From: Phocaeicola sp.
GTDB lineage: Bacteria; Bacteroidota; Bacteroidia; Bacteroidales; Bacteroidaceae
NCBI GenBank assembly: GCA_022764505.1
Contig: JALEQJ010000004.1
Span: 1-64,000 of the forward strand
Direction: 5' to 3'
Length of the DNA stretch: 64,000 nucleotides
In this document: piece after piece, positions 1 to 8,084 of the stretch
Position numbering within the stretch: position 1 is the stretch's first letter
Layout of the letters: every line of letters begins with the position of its first letter
Notes under the pieces: model-generated
The model's database searches: none
Seen by the model: only the letters and a program-made list of their open reading frames with translations
What the model was told of the DNA's origin: nothing
Program-made: the position numbers and the translations under genes

Positions 1-744
1 GAAGTAGATAAGCCTTGATATGAGCAATGTCTTACTAAGTGATATGGTGCTTCCTTTCTTCTGTCTGACATTAAACTGCTTGTTATATGGCTCTAAATTG
101 AAGAAGTCATTGAACATCTTATAGAACAGCCATATCTGAACTGATTCCTTTTCTTCTGCATGGGTGCTTATGCTGACTTGTTGGCTCTGCATCCAAGGGT
201 GTTCCTCTATTTCTTTTAGATTGTTGGCAATAGTAGTAGCCAAATATCCTATGGCATTGGCATTATCAATTACTATCTGATGCTTGCCCTCAACCTTTAC
301 AGAGATAGTAATAGGTTTCTTAAAACTTACTCCAAATTGGTTAATCTCCTTATGGTTGTCAGCTATGGCTTTGGCGAATTTGGTGAGCTGTTCTACTCCA
401 ATGCCTGTTGCTTTCATTCCATCCAAGCACGTTCCACAAGTATAATCAAAGATGAACAGGAGCAGAAACCAAAACTTATTTATATTAACACCCAAGCCTT
501 TCAGCGTATTCTGTATGTCCTCATTGGCAATATAATCTTCGTATGTGAAGTTGCTATATAGTTTATTCTGATTATATCTTCTTATGAATAAGGGCAAGGC
601 TGTTGTACCATAAATGTATTGTTCTCCTGTTTCATGGTCTATATCATAATCTGGTACATAAAGTACAGCTACTTCTTCCATATATTCAAGTAACTCTATG
701 CCTTTAGGGTAATAAGTTTCTTCAAGTTTTTCAATTGGTCTCAT
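1..744 (-). CDS. Uncharacterised protein of the integrated element, C-terminus beyond the window
   Basis: An uninterrupted frame of 248 codons runs from an ATG at 744 (MRPIEKLEETYYPKG) to the first base of the window, so the 3' end is missing. I do not recognise a family. The visible part is soluble, mixed alpha/beta and rich in Asn, Lys and Glu, with no signal peptide or membrane segment. A -7-like box (769-776) lies just upstream. It is co-oriented with the serine recombinase, 48 bp downstream of its stop, so it is probably cargo or an accessory gene of the same element. The frame and start are seen directly; the mobile-element assignment is inference from position. Confidence 0.7.
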   Translation of the reverse strand, partial: MRPIEKLEETYYPKGIELLEYMEEVAVLYVPDYDIDHETGEQYIYGTTALPLFIRRYNQNKLYSNFTYEDYIANEDIQNTLKGLGVNINKFWFLLLFIFDYTCGTCLDGMKATGIGVEQLTKFAKAIADNHKEINQFGVSFKKPITISVKVEGKHQIVIDNANAIGYLATTIANNLKEIEEHPWMQSQQVSISTHAEEKESVQIWLFYKMFNDFFNLEPYNKQFNVRQKKGSTISLSKTLLISRLIYF

Positions 745-776
745 ATCTTTGCTTATATGGTTTGGAAGCAAAGATA
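743..776 (-). promoter_or_regulatory. Inverted repeat containing a -7 box for the 1-744 gene
   Basis: TATCTTTGC at 744-752 and its inverted copy GCAAAGATA at 768-776 form an inverted repeat. Read on the minus strand, 769-776 is TATCTTTG, a perfect Bacteroidota -7 box, placed 25 bp before the ATG at 744. The repeat could also form a stem after the recombinase stop. No clear -33 element is visible. Confidence 0.4.
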
Positions 777-792
777 ACTAAAAAGGATGAAG

Positions 793-2607
793 TTATTCCT
801 TTTTTAATGGTCTGAGCCTACCATCCAATCCTGCTTTATGCAGTTCTTTTAAATATCTCTCTCTGTAACTAAGGTCAAGATGTAAGGCTCTTTCTTTTGC
901 AAGGTCTGATTTAAGATATTCCTGTAAAGTCATAGTCTTTGTTTTCCTAATCATTTCTATGCTAAAGTTCTTCATATCACTGGACTTTAAAGTATCGTAG
1001 TTAGCTGTTATAATTCCTTTTTCATCAATAGTCCAGTTGTCTAATAGGAGAGAAGCCATTGCAATGCTTCTAACTTTCGTAATAGCTATATAGAATTTAA
1101 TTCCATTAAGGAATTGTACAATATAATATCCCTGCATGGTAGTGACAGGAATATAATTCACTCTCTCTAAATATTTATGATATAGTTCTCCTTGTTCTTC
1201 TATGCTGAGGTTTTGAAGTTTCTCTTTACCATTATTATCTTTAATTCTTTCGATGTCTGCCATCTTTTTACTCTGTGACTTTTTATATCTTATAATTTCT
1301 TTATCAATAGATTTTATCTTCTCATCTAACTGGTTCTGTTTCTCTTGGATAATGTTTAAAAGGGTAGGATTGGTGGTTAGTAGAAACTTATTGGCATTAT
1401 CTTGGCTTTCATTAGATAAGTTCTCTTTATCAAGATATAGGACAGATAAACGTTTCTCAATTCCATCTATTTCCTCTTGTAGTTCTGTAACTCTATTGTC
1501 TGTTTGATTCCTAAAGAAGTTGATATATTCTGCTGTGTGCATAGATTTGAAAAGACTATATAATATTTCATTTGTAAGGTCGTAAGAAACTTCATCAATA
1601 TTATATTTACAGAAGTCTGGATGAGATTTCCTGTCAACACAGCTACATCTATATGTTAGTTTTGAAATTCCTGCTGCTGGCTTTTTGTCTTTTACAGTCA
1701 TGGCTCTCCCACATCTACATCTGATGATTCCTTTTAATGGATTATGATTGACTTTTCCAGTTGGAGTATTTTTATAGTTGTTTTTAATCAGTTCTTGTGC
1801 TTTCATAAAGTCCTCTTCACTGATAATAGGTTTTATTCTGACTTCGATAGTATAAGGTTCTTCTCTGCCTAATCTCTGTGTTCTTCTTCTGATTCCTCTA
1901 TAAATATCACTATGGATATAGTTGCTTAGAATGGCAACAGTGCTGTAATATCCTCTAAAAGTAATATTCCTTTCATTGAAATATCTGGCTACTGCTCCCA
2001 GTGTCTTACCAGAGTTTACTAAAGCGAAGAGCCTTTTTATATTCTCTACTTCTTCTGGTACTTCTTCTAAAATATATTTAGGGCGTTTCCCATTGGGGTT
2101 AGGAACTGCTTTATATCCATAAGGTATTTTTTGGTCTACAACAGCATAAGGATAAGCTTGGAAGAGAGCTTGCTTTCCATCTTGGTTCTTCTTTTTAATA
2201 TCCAATCTTTCTTGTGCTGCTGCCCATGCTTTGATAGTGAGGATAAGTATTTCTGTAATGTCTAAAAGTTTATTAGCTTCATAGATTTTACTGGGACTAT
2301 CTAAGAGTATTACAGATAATCCTTTATTGATAATCTGTTGAATGTTGTAAACTGTCTCTGTTACATCTTCCTGCCTGCTCAAACGTGATAACTCAGAAAT
2401 TACTATCATGTCTGCATCTTTATAGGTTTTACTTTGTAATTCGATATAACCTTTTCTGTCTGCAACCACACCAGATATTCCAAAGTCCTCAATAATTTCA
2501 ATTAACTCATAATTGTTGTTCTCACAGAACTCCTTAATCTTTAACTTTTGTCGAGATAAGTCCTGTTTGGTAGTAGAAACTCGTGCGTATCCTATAATTT
2601 TTGTCAT
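793..2607 (-). CDS. Large serine recombinase (integrase of a mobile element)
   Basis: A 604-residue site-specific recombinase. The N-terminal resolvase domain (about residues 4-150) opens with GYARVSTTKQD, where Ser11 is the expected nucleophile, and contains the ELSRLSR motif. A recombinase domain follows (about 165-290), then a zinc ribbon (CRCG...CSC, about 295-345), then a long charged coiled-coil region (about 370-450). This order and length are typical of large serine integrases that insert and excise phages and conjugative or mobilisable elements. No frameshift is visible. It reads away from the element end at about 2692, the usual arrangement of an integrase gene beside its attachment site. 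It should join attP to attB inside the DUF486 gene whose 3' fragment starts at 2693. Confidence 0.95.
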   Translation of the reverse strand: MTKIIGYARVSTTKQDLSRQKLKIKEFCENNNYELIEIIEDFGISGVVADRKGYIELQSKTYKDADMIVISELSRLSRQEDVTETVYNIQQIINKGLSVILLDSPSKIYEANKLLDITEILILTIKAWAAAQERLDIKKKNQDGKQALFQAYPYAVVDQKIPYGYKAVPNPNGKRPKYILEEVPEEVENIKRLFALVNSGKTLGAVARYFNERNITFRGYYSTVAILSNYIHSDIYRGIRRRTQRLGREEPYTIEVRIKPIISEEDFMKAQELIKNNYKNTPTGKVNHNPLKGIIRCRCGRAMTVKDKKPAAGISKLTYRCSCVDRKSHPDFCKYNIDEVSYDLTNEILYSLFKSMHTAEYINFFRNQTDNRVTELQEEIDGIEKRLSVLYLDKENLSNESQDNANKFLLTTNPTLLNIIQEKQNQLDEKIKSIDKEIIRYKKSQSKKMADIERIKDNNGKEKLQNLSIEEQGELYHKYLERVNYIPVTTMQGYYIVQFLNGIKFYIAITKVRSIAMASLLLDNWTIDEKGIITANYDTLKSSDMKNFSIEMIRKTKTMTLQEYLKSDLAKERALHLDLSYRERYLKELHKAGLDGRLRPLKKE

Positions 2608-2630
2608 AATGTAATATATTGATTATGAAG

Positions 2631-2661
2631 CAAATATAGGTGTTAAATTTCACTTGGGCAA
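2631..2661 (-). promoter_or_regulatory. Promoter of the serine recombinase
   Basis: On the minus strand, TATATTTG (2631-2638) matches the -7 consensus TAnnTTTG, and TTG (2659-2661) lies 20 bp upstream as a -33 element. Transcription would begin near 2625, about 18 nt before the ATG at 2607. Confidence 0.6.
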
Positions 2662-2692
2662 GTCTATTTAGTTAAGTGAGTATATCTGTTTA

Positions 2693-2893
2693 GTACCTGC
2701 CAATAGGATCGGGTTTGTAGACAATGGAGGTCCTTTCTCACTGATGCAGCTCAAAATTATTCAAGAAGTGATCACCCTTATCGTCTTCACTACTCTTACC
2801 ACCATTTTCTTTAAGAATGAATCCTTGCAGTGGAATCACATAGCTGCCTTTGTTTGCTTAATACTGGCAGTCTATTTTGTATTTATGAAATAG
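2693..2893 (+). pseudogene. DUF486 (DMT-superfamily-like) gene, 3' fragment split by integration
   Basis: From 2693 the frame reads VPANRIGFVDNGGPFSLMQ and continues through LKIIQEV to the terminal AVYFVFMK and TAG at 2893. This is the C-terminal half of DUF486 proteins, small membrane proteins of about 110-120 residues. There is no start codon, and similarity stops abruptly at 2693, where sequence of the recombinase element begins. About 67 codons remain. The fragment itself shows no decay, which fits a recent, possibly reversible insertion. The missing first part should lie at the other end of the element. Confidence 0.8.
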
Positions 2894-3083
2894 CTATATA
2901 CAGAAAAGAGTTCCAAATAGAGTTTACATTTCTCATCTTGATTGTCTATTTCAGATTTTTCTCGGTTTGACTTAACCTATTGAAGAATAAAATTTTAGCA
3001 AATCAATTAAGGAAAAGAGGTAACGATTTTTACAACTATGCGAATTTCAACATTCTGCATTGCGATGTTGCTAAATAACTAAA

Positions 3084-3437
3084 TCATTCATTCCATTCAC
3101 GAGTTGTGCCATCGGTCGCGTTGTATTGTTTCCAACGTCCCGATTTCTTGCCGTCGGTGTATTGTCCCTCAATGGTTATATAGGGTTTGCCGTCCTGTGT
3201 TGATTCCATACGATAAAAGCCGTCAAGTTTTCCGTTACGGTAGTGTCGTGTAATCTTACTACGAAGTGTGCGCCCATCCTCAAATATTTCCCATTCCTCA
3301 CCCTCTTTTTTGCCATCTATATAATGAGATTCAAAAATCTGCTCGCCCGTCTTACTGTCAAAGCGACGTAGCCGTCCGCTCTCCACACTCTGCCTGTACT
3401 CCTTTTCGGTTTCTATCTTGCCGTTACGAAAATAGGT
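3084..3437 (-). pseudogene. MORN-repeat (YwqK-like) protein, 5'-truncated remnant
   Basis: The open frame runs from just after an in-frame TAG (3438-3440) to a stop at 3084. It contains repeats of the type YRNGKLDGFY, YIDGKKEGEEW and YTDGKKSGRWKQY, the MORN-variant pattern of YwqK-like proteins. Repeat-like sequence (YFRNGKIETEKEY) already starts at the TAG, upstream of any plausible initiator; the only in-frame alternative start is a GTG at 3386. The N-terminus is therefore probably lost. It lies directly behind the 3445-3918 gene on the same strand in the accessory region next to the element. Some MORN-variant proteins serve as antitoxin or immunity partners, but no toxin is visible here. 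Confidence 0.55.
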
Positions 3438-3444
3438 CTATTCA

Positions 3445-3918
3445 TCATTTATACCCATAAATAATGAATGTATGTTCGTGTTCTTTCTCAAATGGTATAT
3501 GATATTTATGAAGAATGTTCAGCAAGATGTCTGATTTATCTATGATTTCGGGATTTACCAATCTTCCTTTGTGAATTTCAAGCAAAGGTTGAATAGCCAT
3601 CCATTTTATATTAAAGAATGGTGGAGGAGCGTATTCCCAATTTTCAAATATCAATTCCCAATCCCCTAAATAAGTTGGTGTTCTTCCAAATACAGGAGAA
3701 TACTCAATCTCATCTGTTAAAAGCTGAACAATGTATGCTGGTTTAAATTCTGCTGTGGATAAAATTGCCGTTTGTAGTTTTAACCACTTCGTATCATTCA
3801 TTATAGAAGACAGCTGTTTCCGTCTAACTATCAATTCTACTTCATCTTTCAGTTCAGTGTAGTTAGAATTGATAAATTCCTTATACTGACTGAAAATTGT
3901 ATTCATATCATACTCCAT
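3445..3918 (-). CDS. Small cytosolic protein, possibly DUF6678-like
   Basis: A 157-residue protein without signal peptide or membrane segment. It has a helical N-terminus (EFINSNYTELKDEVELIVRRK), then MNDTKWLKLQTAI, then an aromatic-rich centre (GDWELIFENWEYAPPPFFNIKWMAIQP). The NDTKW element and the later W/D-rich stretch recall DUF6678-type proteins, often found near polymorphic toxin immunity clusters; this match is from memory and tentative. A second ATG at codon 5 (3906) could also be the start. It sits with a decayed MORN gene in an accessory pocket between the integrated element and core genes. Confidence 0.6.
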   Translation of the reverse strand: MEYDMNTIFSQYKEFINSNYTELKDEVELIVRRKQLSSIMNDTKWLKLQTAILSTAEFKPAYIVQLLTDEIEYSPVFGRTPTYLGDWELIFENWEYAPPPFFNIKWMAIQPLLEIHKGRLVNPEIIDKSDILLNILHKYHIPFEKEHEHTFIIYGYK

Positions 3919-4011
3919 CAGATACTTGTTTATTTTAGATTACCGATAACGTTATGCAAACAGCGAAATCCGCTGTTATTTTCTTTAAGTATACACTATG
4001 CGAACAAATAT

Positions 4012-4045
4012 AAAAAAATGTGCCGTAAATTCATCATTTACGGCA
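4012..4045 (-). terminator. Intrinsic terminator of the EamA transporter gene
   Basis: TGCCGTAAAT (4021-4030) and ATTTACGGCA (4036-4045) form a perfect 10-bp stem with a 5-nt loop. On the minus strand it is followed by a run of T (complement of the A run at 4012-4018). Confidence 0.85.
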
Positions 4046-4097
4046 CACTTCTCTTAACACACTATAAAATACAATAGACTAACCTATGAAAGTAATT

Positions 4098-5024
4098 TTA
4101 GTTTCTTTGTGATAGGGCTACTCCTCCTATAATAAGGATAGACCCAATAATAGATTCTATGGTAATGGTTTCTCCCAGCACCAAAGCCCCTGCAAACAGA
4201 GCTACAAAAGGTTCTACATATAAGTAGTTGGAAGCTTTGGAAGAGCCTAAAATAGGTACACCGCAACTCCAAATGAAGAAGCATAAGAAAGAAGCCACCA
4301 CACCTAAATACAAGAGATTGCCTATAAAAACAGGTTCCAAAAGCAAATGTACTTTGAGGTCTATAGGTAAGAAAGGTAAATAGAATATCATAGATATGAT
4401 ACTATAAAAGAATACCTTTCTGGTCATAAATGCCGTAGAATACTTCTTGCTCAAGCCTTCCAACAATAAGCTGTAAATAGCCCAAAAGAAAGAAGCTATA
4501 AGAATCAAGGTTTCTGCAAAACCTATCTTAAAGGTAAACTGCTCTTCTTTATAAAACACGATAATTCCCACACCTATCAAGGCAATAACAGAACCTATCA
4601 GCGTAGTTTTATAGAGTTTCTCCTTTCTAAAAAAATAAGCTAAGAAAATAGTCATAAGTGGCGCAGTACTACCCAATATAGCCACAATACTACTATTTAC
4701 ATCTTTATCTGTAAGGGCTATATTCTGTAATACAAAATAGAAAGAGCCCCCCAATAGAGCTGTTACGATAAGCAATAATTCATCTTTCCATGTATCTGCA
4801 AAAAGTTTCTTATGAGAAACTGCGACCATACAGATATAAGCGATCAGGAAACGATAAAGCATAATTTCTACGGGACCAAAACCTTCTCCATCTGCCAATA
4901 AATAGCGAGTAGAAACAAAAGTTGTTCCCCATACGATAGTAGCAAAAGCGATCAATAAATGGAATAATATCTTACGCTTTTTATCCACTTGTGGTGTCAT
5001 GGTGTTGTGATTATTCTCAGTCAT
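4098..5024 (-). CDS. EamA/DMT-family transporter
   Basis: A 308-residue integral membrane protein with about ten hydrophobic segments in two repeats, the EamA (RhaT/YdcZ-like) architecture. Near the N-terminus is AFATIVWGTTFVSTRYLL, and the second repeat carries LGVVASFLCFFIW and LYVEPFVALFAGALVLGE. These features are characteristic of drug/metabolite exporters; the substrate cannot be predicted. It is transcribed alone, from a -7 box at 5046-5053 to a strong terminator at 4012-4045. The start follows a short polar N-tail (MTENNHNT). Confidence 0.93.
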   Translation of the reverse strand: MTENNHNTMTPQVDKKRKILFHLLIAFATIVWGTTFVSTRYLLADGEGFGPVEIMLYRFLIAYICMVAVSHKKLFADTWKDELLLIVTALLGGSFYFVLQNIALTDKDVNSSIVAILGSTAPLMTIFLAYFFRKEKLYKTTLIGSVIALIGVGIIVFYKEEQFTFKIGFAETLILIASFFWAIYSLLLEGLSKKYSTAFMTRKVFFYSIISMIFYLPFLPIDLKVHLLLEPVFIGNLLYLGVVASFLCFFIWSCGVPILGSSKASNYLYVEPFVALFAGALVLGETITIESIIGSILIIGGVALSQRN

Positions 5025-5045
5025 AGATTTTATTTTTTACGATTG

Positions 5046-5053
5046 CAAAAATA
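5046..5053 (-). promoter_or_regulatory. -7 box for the EamA gene
   Basis: Minus-strand TATTTTTG, matching TAnnTTTG, 22 bp before the ATG at 5024. A TTG (complement of 5076-5078) lies about 22 bp further upstream. Confidence 0.45.
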
Positions 5054-5186
5054 AAATCTTTTTAACCTACTGCGACAATTTATGCAACAAAAGAAATAAT
5101 AAAATGGATTATACACAAAATATGCAGTAAAAGCACCAAATCCAAAACACAAACCGCATATTTATACGGGACAACATAAGAAAACA

Positions 5187-5204
5187 AAAGGGCATTCGCC
5201 CTTT
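5187..5204 (-). terminator. Hairpin downstream of the glycosyltransferase gene
   Basis: AAAGGGC (5187-5193) and GCCCTTT (5198-5204) form a 7-bp stem with a 4-nt loop, 49 bp after the stop of the minus-strand gene at 5253. It is followed by a T-rich stretch on that strand. Confidence 0.55.
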
Positions 5205-5252
5205 ATCTATGAACTACACACTTGAGTATGTACCCATTATAAATTCATAAAT

Positions 5253-6428
5253 TTACAGTGTCTTCTTGTAATAATCGGACTTTGTACGGAACCAATAAGC
5301 CAGTTTCAACTGCACAGCCCAAAGTGTACGTAAAAAATCATACCACCAGACAGATACAGAAAGTTTCTCCCCTACGGCTTTCGCTGTAGATGAAAGTACC
5401 CAACCTACCAACAGATAGCGCACAAGAAACAAAAGAGCGAATCCTCCTACCCAATACCACTGTTCCTGCATACCTGCATAGACAATTCCTATGATAGAAA
5501 AAACCTTAAAGCAAAAAGCAGTGAGAGTTTCCCAAGCGTTACACCACGATGCCCAACCTTTGTACAATGCTCCAGTTACCAAGTAATTGATTTTATCCAT
5601 GAGCCATAACCGTTTATAAGGAGGATACTGCACACTGACCACACTCTCTTTTCCCAAGGCTACTTGTGTGTTCTTCTTATTCCCGAAAGCATTGACAAAC
5701 AAGTCGTCTTCTCCTCTTTTAAGATGTACATACATAGAAAGTATCCGAGAAGCAAGATAATACTCTTTCCGCACTGCCATATTGGTAGCCATTCCCATAT
5801 AAGGGTTACCACGTAAGGCTGCTCCCAAAGATCTCATAGCATGAAACATACCATCTAAAACAATGCGAGTAGCCCAAAAACCCGCTCTCTTTTCATAATT
5901 ACTATAGCCCAGTACTATATCTGTTTCCGGAGTAATGCGCCCCATCAAGTTCCTAAGCCACATACGGCTATTGGGTTTACAAGAAGGGTCTGTGAGTACT
6001 ACCCATTCATACTTAGCAGCTTTTAAGCCTACGGAAACTCCCAAGCGTCTTCTACTGATGTAACGTGCAGAATCCGGAAGAAAAGTACGATACAGATTGG
6101 GATATTTCGCCTGTAAGAGTTTGATGGTGTCTTCGTCTTCTCCTTTCATATGTTCGTCTACAATGATTACCTCAAAATCCGGATAATCTTGCTCCAAAAT
6201 AGATGGTAAGTTCTGCGCCAATAGCTGACCGGCATCTTTGGTTATCAATAACACAGATACCGGAGGAAAAGAGTGGTCTGCTGCTACACCCGGATTTTTA
6301 CGGAAAGCCGCAGACAATTTTCTATAAGGGATTAACCAATAATAGCATTGCACAAGAAAACAGAAAAATACTACCCCCCCGAAAATATACCATAAGGTAG
6401 AAGGTTCTATAAATAGGATATGCTCCAT
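5253..6428 (-). CDS. Membrane-anchored family 2 glycosyltransferase
   Basis: A 391-residue protein. An N-terminal membrane segment (about residues 10-30) is followed by a GT-A fold: SVLLITKDAGQ, the conserved LEQDYPDFEVIIVDE, and the acidic VLTDPSC metal/nucleotide-sugar region near residue 150. The C-terminal third has two or three membrane helices. It transfers a sugar from a nucleotide donor to an unknown acceptor at the cytoplasmic face of the inner membrane. The esterase gene is 42 bp upstream on the same strand, so the two are probably co-transcribed, possibly for an envelope glycan. Confidence 0.88.
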   Translation of the reverse strand: MEHILFIEPSTLWYIFGGVVFFCFLVQCYYWLIPYRKLSAAFRKNPGVAADHSFPPVSVLLITKDAGQLLAQNLPSILEQDYPDFEVIIVDEHMKGEDEDTIKLLQAKYPNLYRTFLPDSARYISRRRLGVSVGLKAAKYEWVVLTDPSCKPNSRMWLRNLMGRITPETDIVLGYSNYEKRAGFWATRIVLDGMFHAMRSLGAALRGNPYMGMATNMAVRKEYYLASRILSMYVHLKRGEDDLFVNAFGNKKNTQVALGKESVVSVQYPPYKRLWLMDKINYLVTGALYKGWASWCNAWETLTAFCFKVFSIIGIVYAGMQEQWYWVGGFALLFLVRYLLVGWVLSSTAKAVGEKLSVSVWWYDFLRTLWAVQLKLAYWFRTKSDYYKKTL

Positions 6429-6470
6429 TGAATGAATATAATTTAATAACTTATTTGCTACTTCATGGCA

Positions 6471-7322
6471 CTACACTTTGGTAGTAGGCAGGTGCGATGA
6501 AAAAAAGAGATGAAAAAATAAAAGTTGATACTCTATGGAATTGGCCCAATACGCACCATCGTGTGCGCCGGGGCGAAGAATAAAATCGTGTCGTATGCCT
6601 TTCTCTACCAATTTATGGTGCAATGCTTGATTTACTTCTAAGAAAAAATCGTCCATACCGCAATCTATAATAAGGGTCGGCACACACATTTTCTCAGAAA
6701 ATCCCTCTATCAAATTTATTACTGTATGATTTTCCCAATGGGTAGGAAATTCTTCGTAAGCCCCTAACAGCTCCTTCAAATTCCAATTATCAGAAAACGG
6801 ACGAATGTCTACTCCCCCGCTGGTACTGCCTGCTACACCAAACACTTCCGGGTGTCTGAGTGCATTCCACAAGGCTCCATGCCCTCCCATACTGAAACCT
6901 GTAATGGCACGTCCTAAGCGTGAAGGCACAGTAGCATAATGCGCATCTATATAGGCAGGAAGTTCTATAGAAATAAAAGTTTCATATTTACTTTCAAGCT
7001 GTACCGGACTATCCCAATACCAACTATTCTGCGCATCCGGACAAACTATATATAACCCATATTTATCTGCCAAAGTTCCTAAGTCAGGACGCACTCCGAG
7101 CCAATTAGATTCATTTCCTCCATGTCCATGTAGCAAGTACAACACCGGATAAACAGCTCCGGCATCTTGTTCAGAAGCAGGAGTTGGAACTATGATCAGT
7201 GTGGCTATTTCTTTGTTCATAGATGCACTATGCACACGTAGCGTATCTATGCGTGCAGCCTCTATTATAGTAGGAAGGAAAATGAACTGCAGGAGCAATA
7301 GGAAGAAAAACTTCTTTATCAT
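6471..7322 (-). CDS. Secreted esterase, alpha/beta-hydrolase (PF00756 esterase family)
   Basis: A 283-residue protein with an N-terminal signal peptide (KKFFFLLLLQFIFLPTIIEA). The esterase D/FrmB-like fold is recognisable from PVLYLLHGHGG (oxyanion region) and GFSMGGHGAL, where Ser is the nucleophile. PTLIIDCGMDDFF supplies the likely Asp and the late PGAHDGAYW the His. It probably hydrolyses carboxyl esters, perhaps on polysaccharides, in the periplasm or at the surface. It is the first gene of a likely operon with the glycosyltransferase at 5253-6428. A -7 box (7355-7362) and a GTTTATGTAAAC palindrome (7463-7474) lie upstream. Confidence 0.9.
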   Translation of the reverse strand: MIKKFFFLLLLQFIFLPTIIEAARIDTLRVHSASMNKEIATLIIVPTPASEQDAGAVYPVLYLLHGHGGNESNWLGVRPDLGTLADKYGLYIVCPDAQNSWYWDSPVQLESKYETFISIELPAYIDAHYATVPSRLGRAITGFSMGGHGALWNALRHPEVFGVAGSTSGGVDIRPFSDNWNLKELLGAYEEFPTHWENHTVINLIEGFSEKMCVPTLIIDCGMDDFFLEVNQALHHKLVEKGIRHDFILRPGAHDGAYWANSIEYQLLFFHLFFSSHLPTTKV

Positions 7323-7354
7323 AATCGGGTTCTTTTATAACTATATTTTGCAGG

Positions 7355-7362
7355 CAAATTTA
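7355..7362 (-). promoter_or_regulatory. -7 box for the esterase operon
   Basis: Minus-strand TAAATTTG fits TAnnTTTG and lies 33 bp before the esterase ATG. A -33 element is not obvious. Confidence 0.4.
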
Positions 7363-7462
7363 CGGAAACTCTTCCGTATCTTATCATTTTATGAAGAAAC
7401 AAGCCATAAAATACAAACCAAAACTACATACAGCCCTTATCTCATCTTTATTCCATACCTAA

Positions 7463-7474
7463 GTTTATGTAAAC
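7463..7474. repeat. Single copy of the GTTTAYRTAAAC palindrome
   Basis: GTTTATGTAAAC preceded by CATACCTAA, the same nine flanking bases as at 9140-9148. One unit of the palindrome family that also occurs at 9149-9220, 26537-26592 and 62912-62988. It lies about 100 bp upstream of the esterase -7 box. Confidence 0.7.
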
Positions 7475-7562
7475 ACATATAATAATTTCTTTTTCTTCTT
7501 CTATGCACTCTATGTTCCCGACAAAGAGATTTCTGCAGCGTGATTTCTACTATTGTAGATTG

Positions 7563-8003
7563 TTATAAAAAGCCTATTTTACGTTTGATGTAGCCATATA
7601 CTTCCACCCTTAGAAAGGCATAAAAAAAGCGTAATGATTTATTCTTGGGAAAAACCTTGCAGGCATTGCGCAAGATATTGAGCATATAGAAATAGCATAC
7701 TATAAGGGTTACCCACTTGGTAAGTAGTTCCGCAATGTTCAGTTCACCATATATAGCCAGTGTAGTGTGCATCACGAATAATGCACCATAGTAAAATATG
7801 AGCAACTTTATGGCGTCAAAGGCTTTTTTCAATGAGAATTCCGTACCATTTTCCTCTTTGTCTGCTTGAAACCCCATAATGATATTGAACGTAAAAAATA
7901 TCATCAATACGATAATAGCGTTTGCCAATGGGGTAATGACACTGATGAGTACTGCCAAAATAGCCAAAAAGGCTTCTTTCAATCTCTCTGTGAATGTTTC
8001 CAT
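7563..8003 (-). CDS. Holin-like small membrane protein
   Basis: A 146-residue protein with about four hydrophobic helices: LAILAVLISVITPLANAIIVLMIFF, LLIFYYGALFVMHTTLAIYG and WVTLIVCYFYMLNIL. It has a charged amphipathic N-terminus and a basic C-terminus (RKIGFL end). The layout, helices flanking a charged KEENGTEF loop, resembles phage-holin-family proteins found in Bacteroidales chromosomes. No lysis or phage gene is nearby, so a phage role is not supported. The gene is divergent from the lipoprotein at 8085. Confidence 0.65.
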   Translation of the reverse strand: METFTERLKEAFLAILAVLISVITPLANAIIVLMIFFTFNIIMGFQADKEENGTEFSLKKAFDAIKLLIFYYGALFVMHTTLAIYGELNIAELLTKWVTLIVCYFYMLNILRNACKVFPKNKSLRFFYAFLRVEVYGYIKRKIGFL

Positions 8004-8024
8004 ATTTTTTTCTTTTTTTGTTAG

Positions 8025-8055
8025 TTTGTTCTTCTTAGATTTATTTATATCTTTG
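8025..8055 (+). promoter_or_regulatory. Promoter of the lipoprotein gene
   Basis: TTTG (8025-8028), a 19-bp spacer and TATCTTTG (8048-8055), a full Bacteroidota -33/-7 promoter, with the ATG 30 bp downstream at 8085. Confidence 0.7.
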
Positions 8056-8084
8056 TTCTGATTTAATTCTTAATTATTTACACG

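Larger units (their letters stand above)
1..2692. mobile_element. Right end of a serine-recombinase-borne integrated element inserted in a DUF486 gene
   Basis: The recombinase and its companion gene occupy 1-2607. Directly after the recombinase promoter, from 2693, the plus strand encodes the C-terminal part of a DUF486 (DMT-like) membrane protein without its start. The simplest reading is integration of the element into that gene, with the right junction at about 2685-2700. The left end, the left junction and the 5' part of the target gene lie outside the window. Whether the element is conjugative, mobilisable or phage-like cannot be told from here. Confidence 0.7.

Noticed and set aside
280..561. 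Plus-strand frame of 93 codons
   Set aside because: It is antisense to the better-supported minus-strand frame that runs unbroken from 744 to the window edge.
7563..8003. Prophage remnant based on the holin-like protein
   Set aside because: No phage structural, lysis or integrase gene lies nearby; neighbours are ordinary chromosomal genes.
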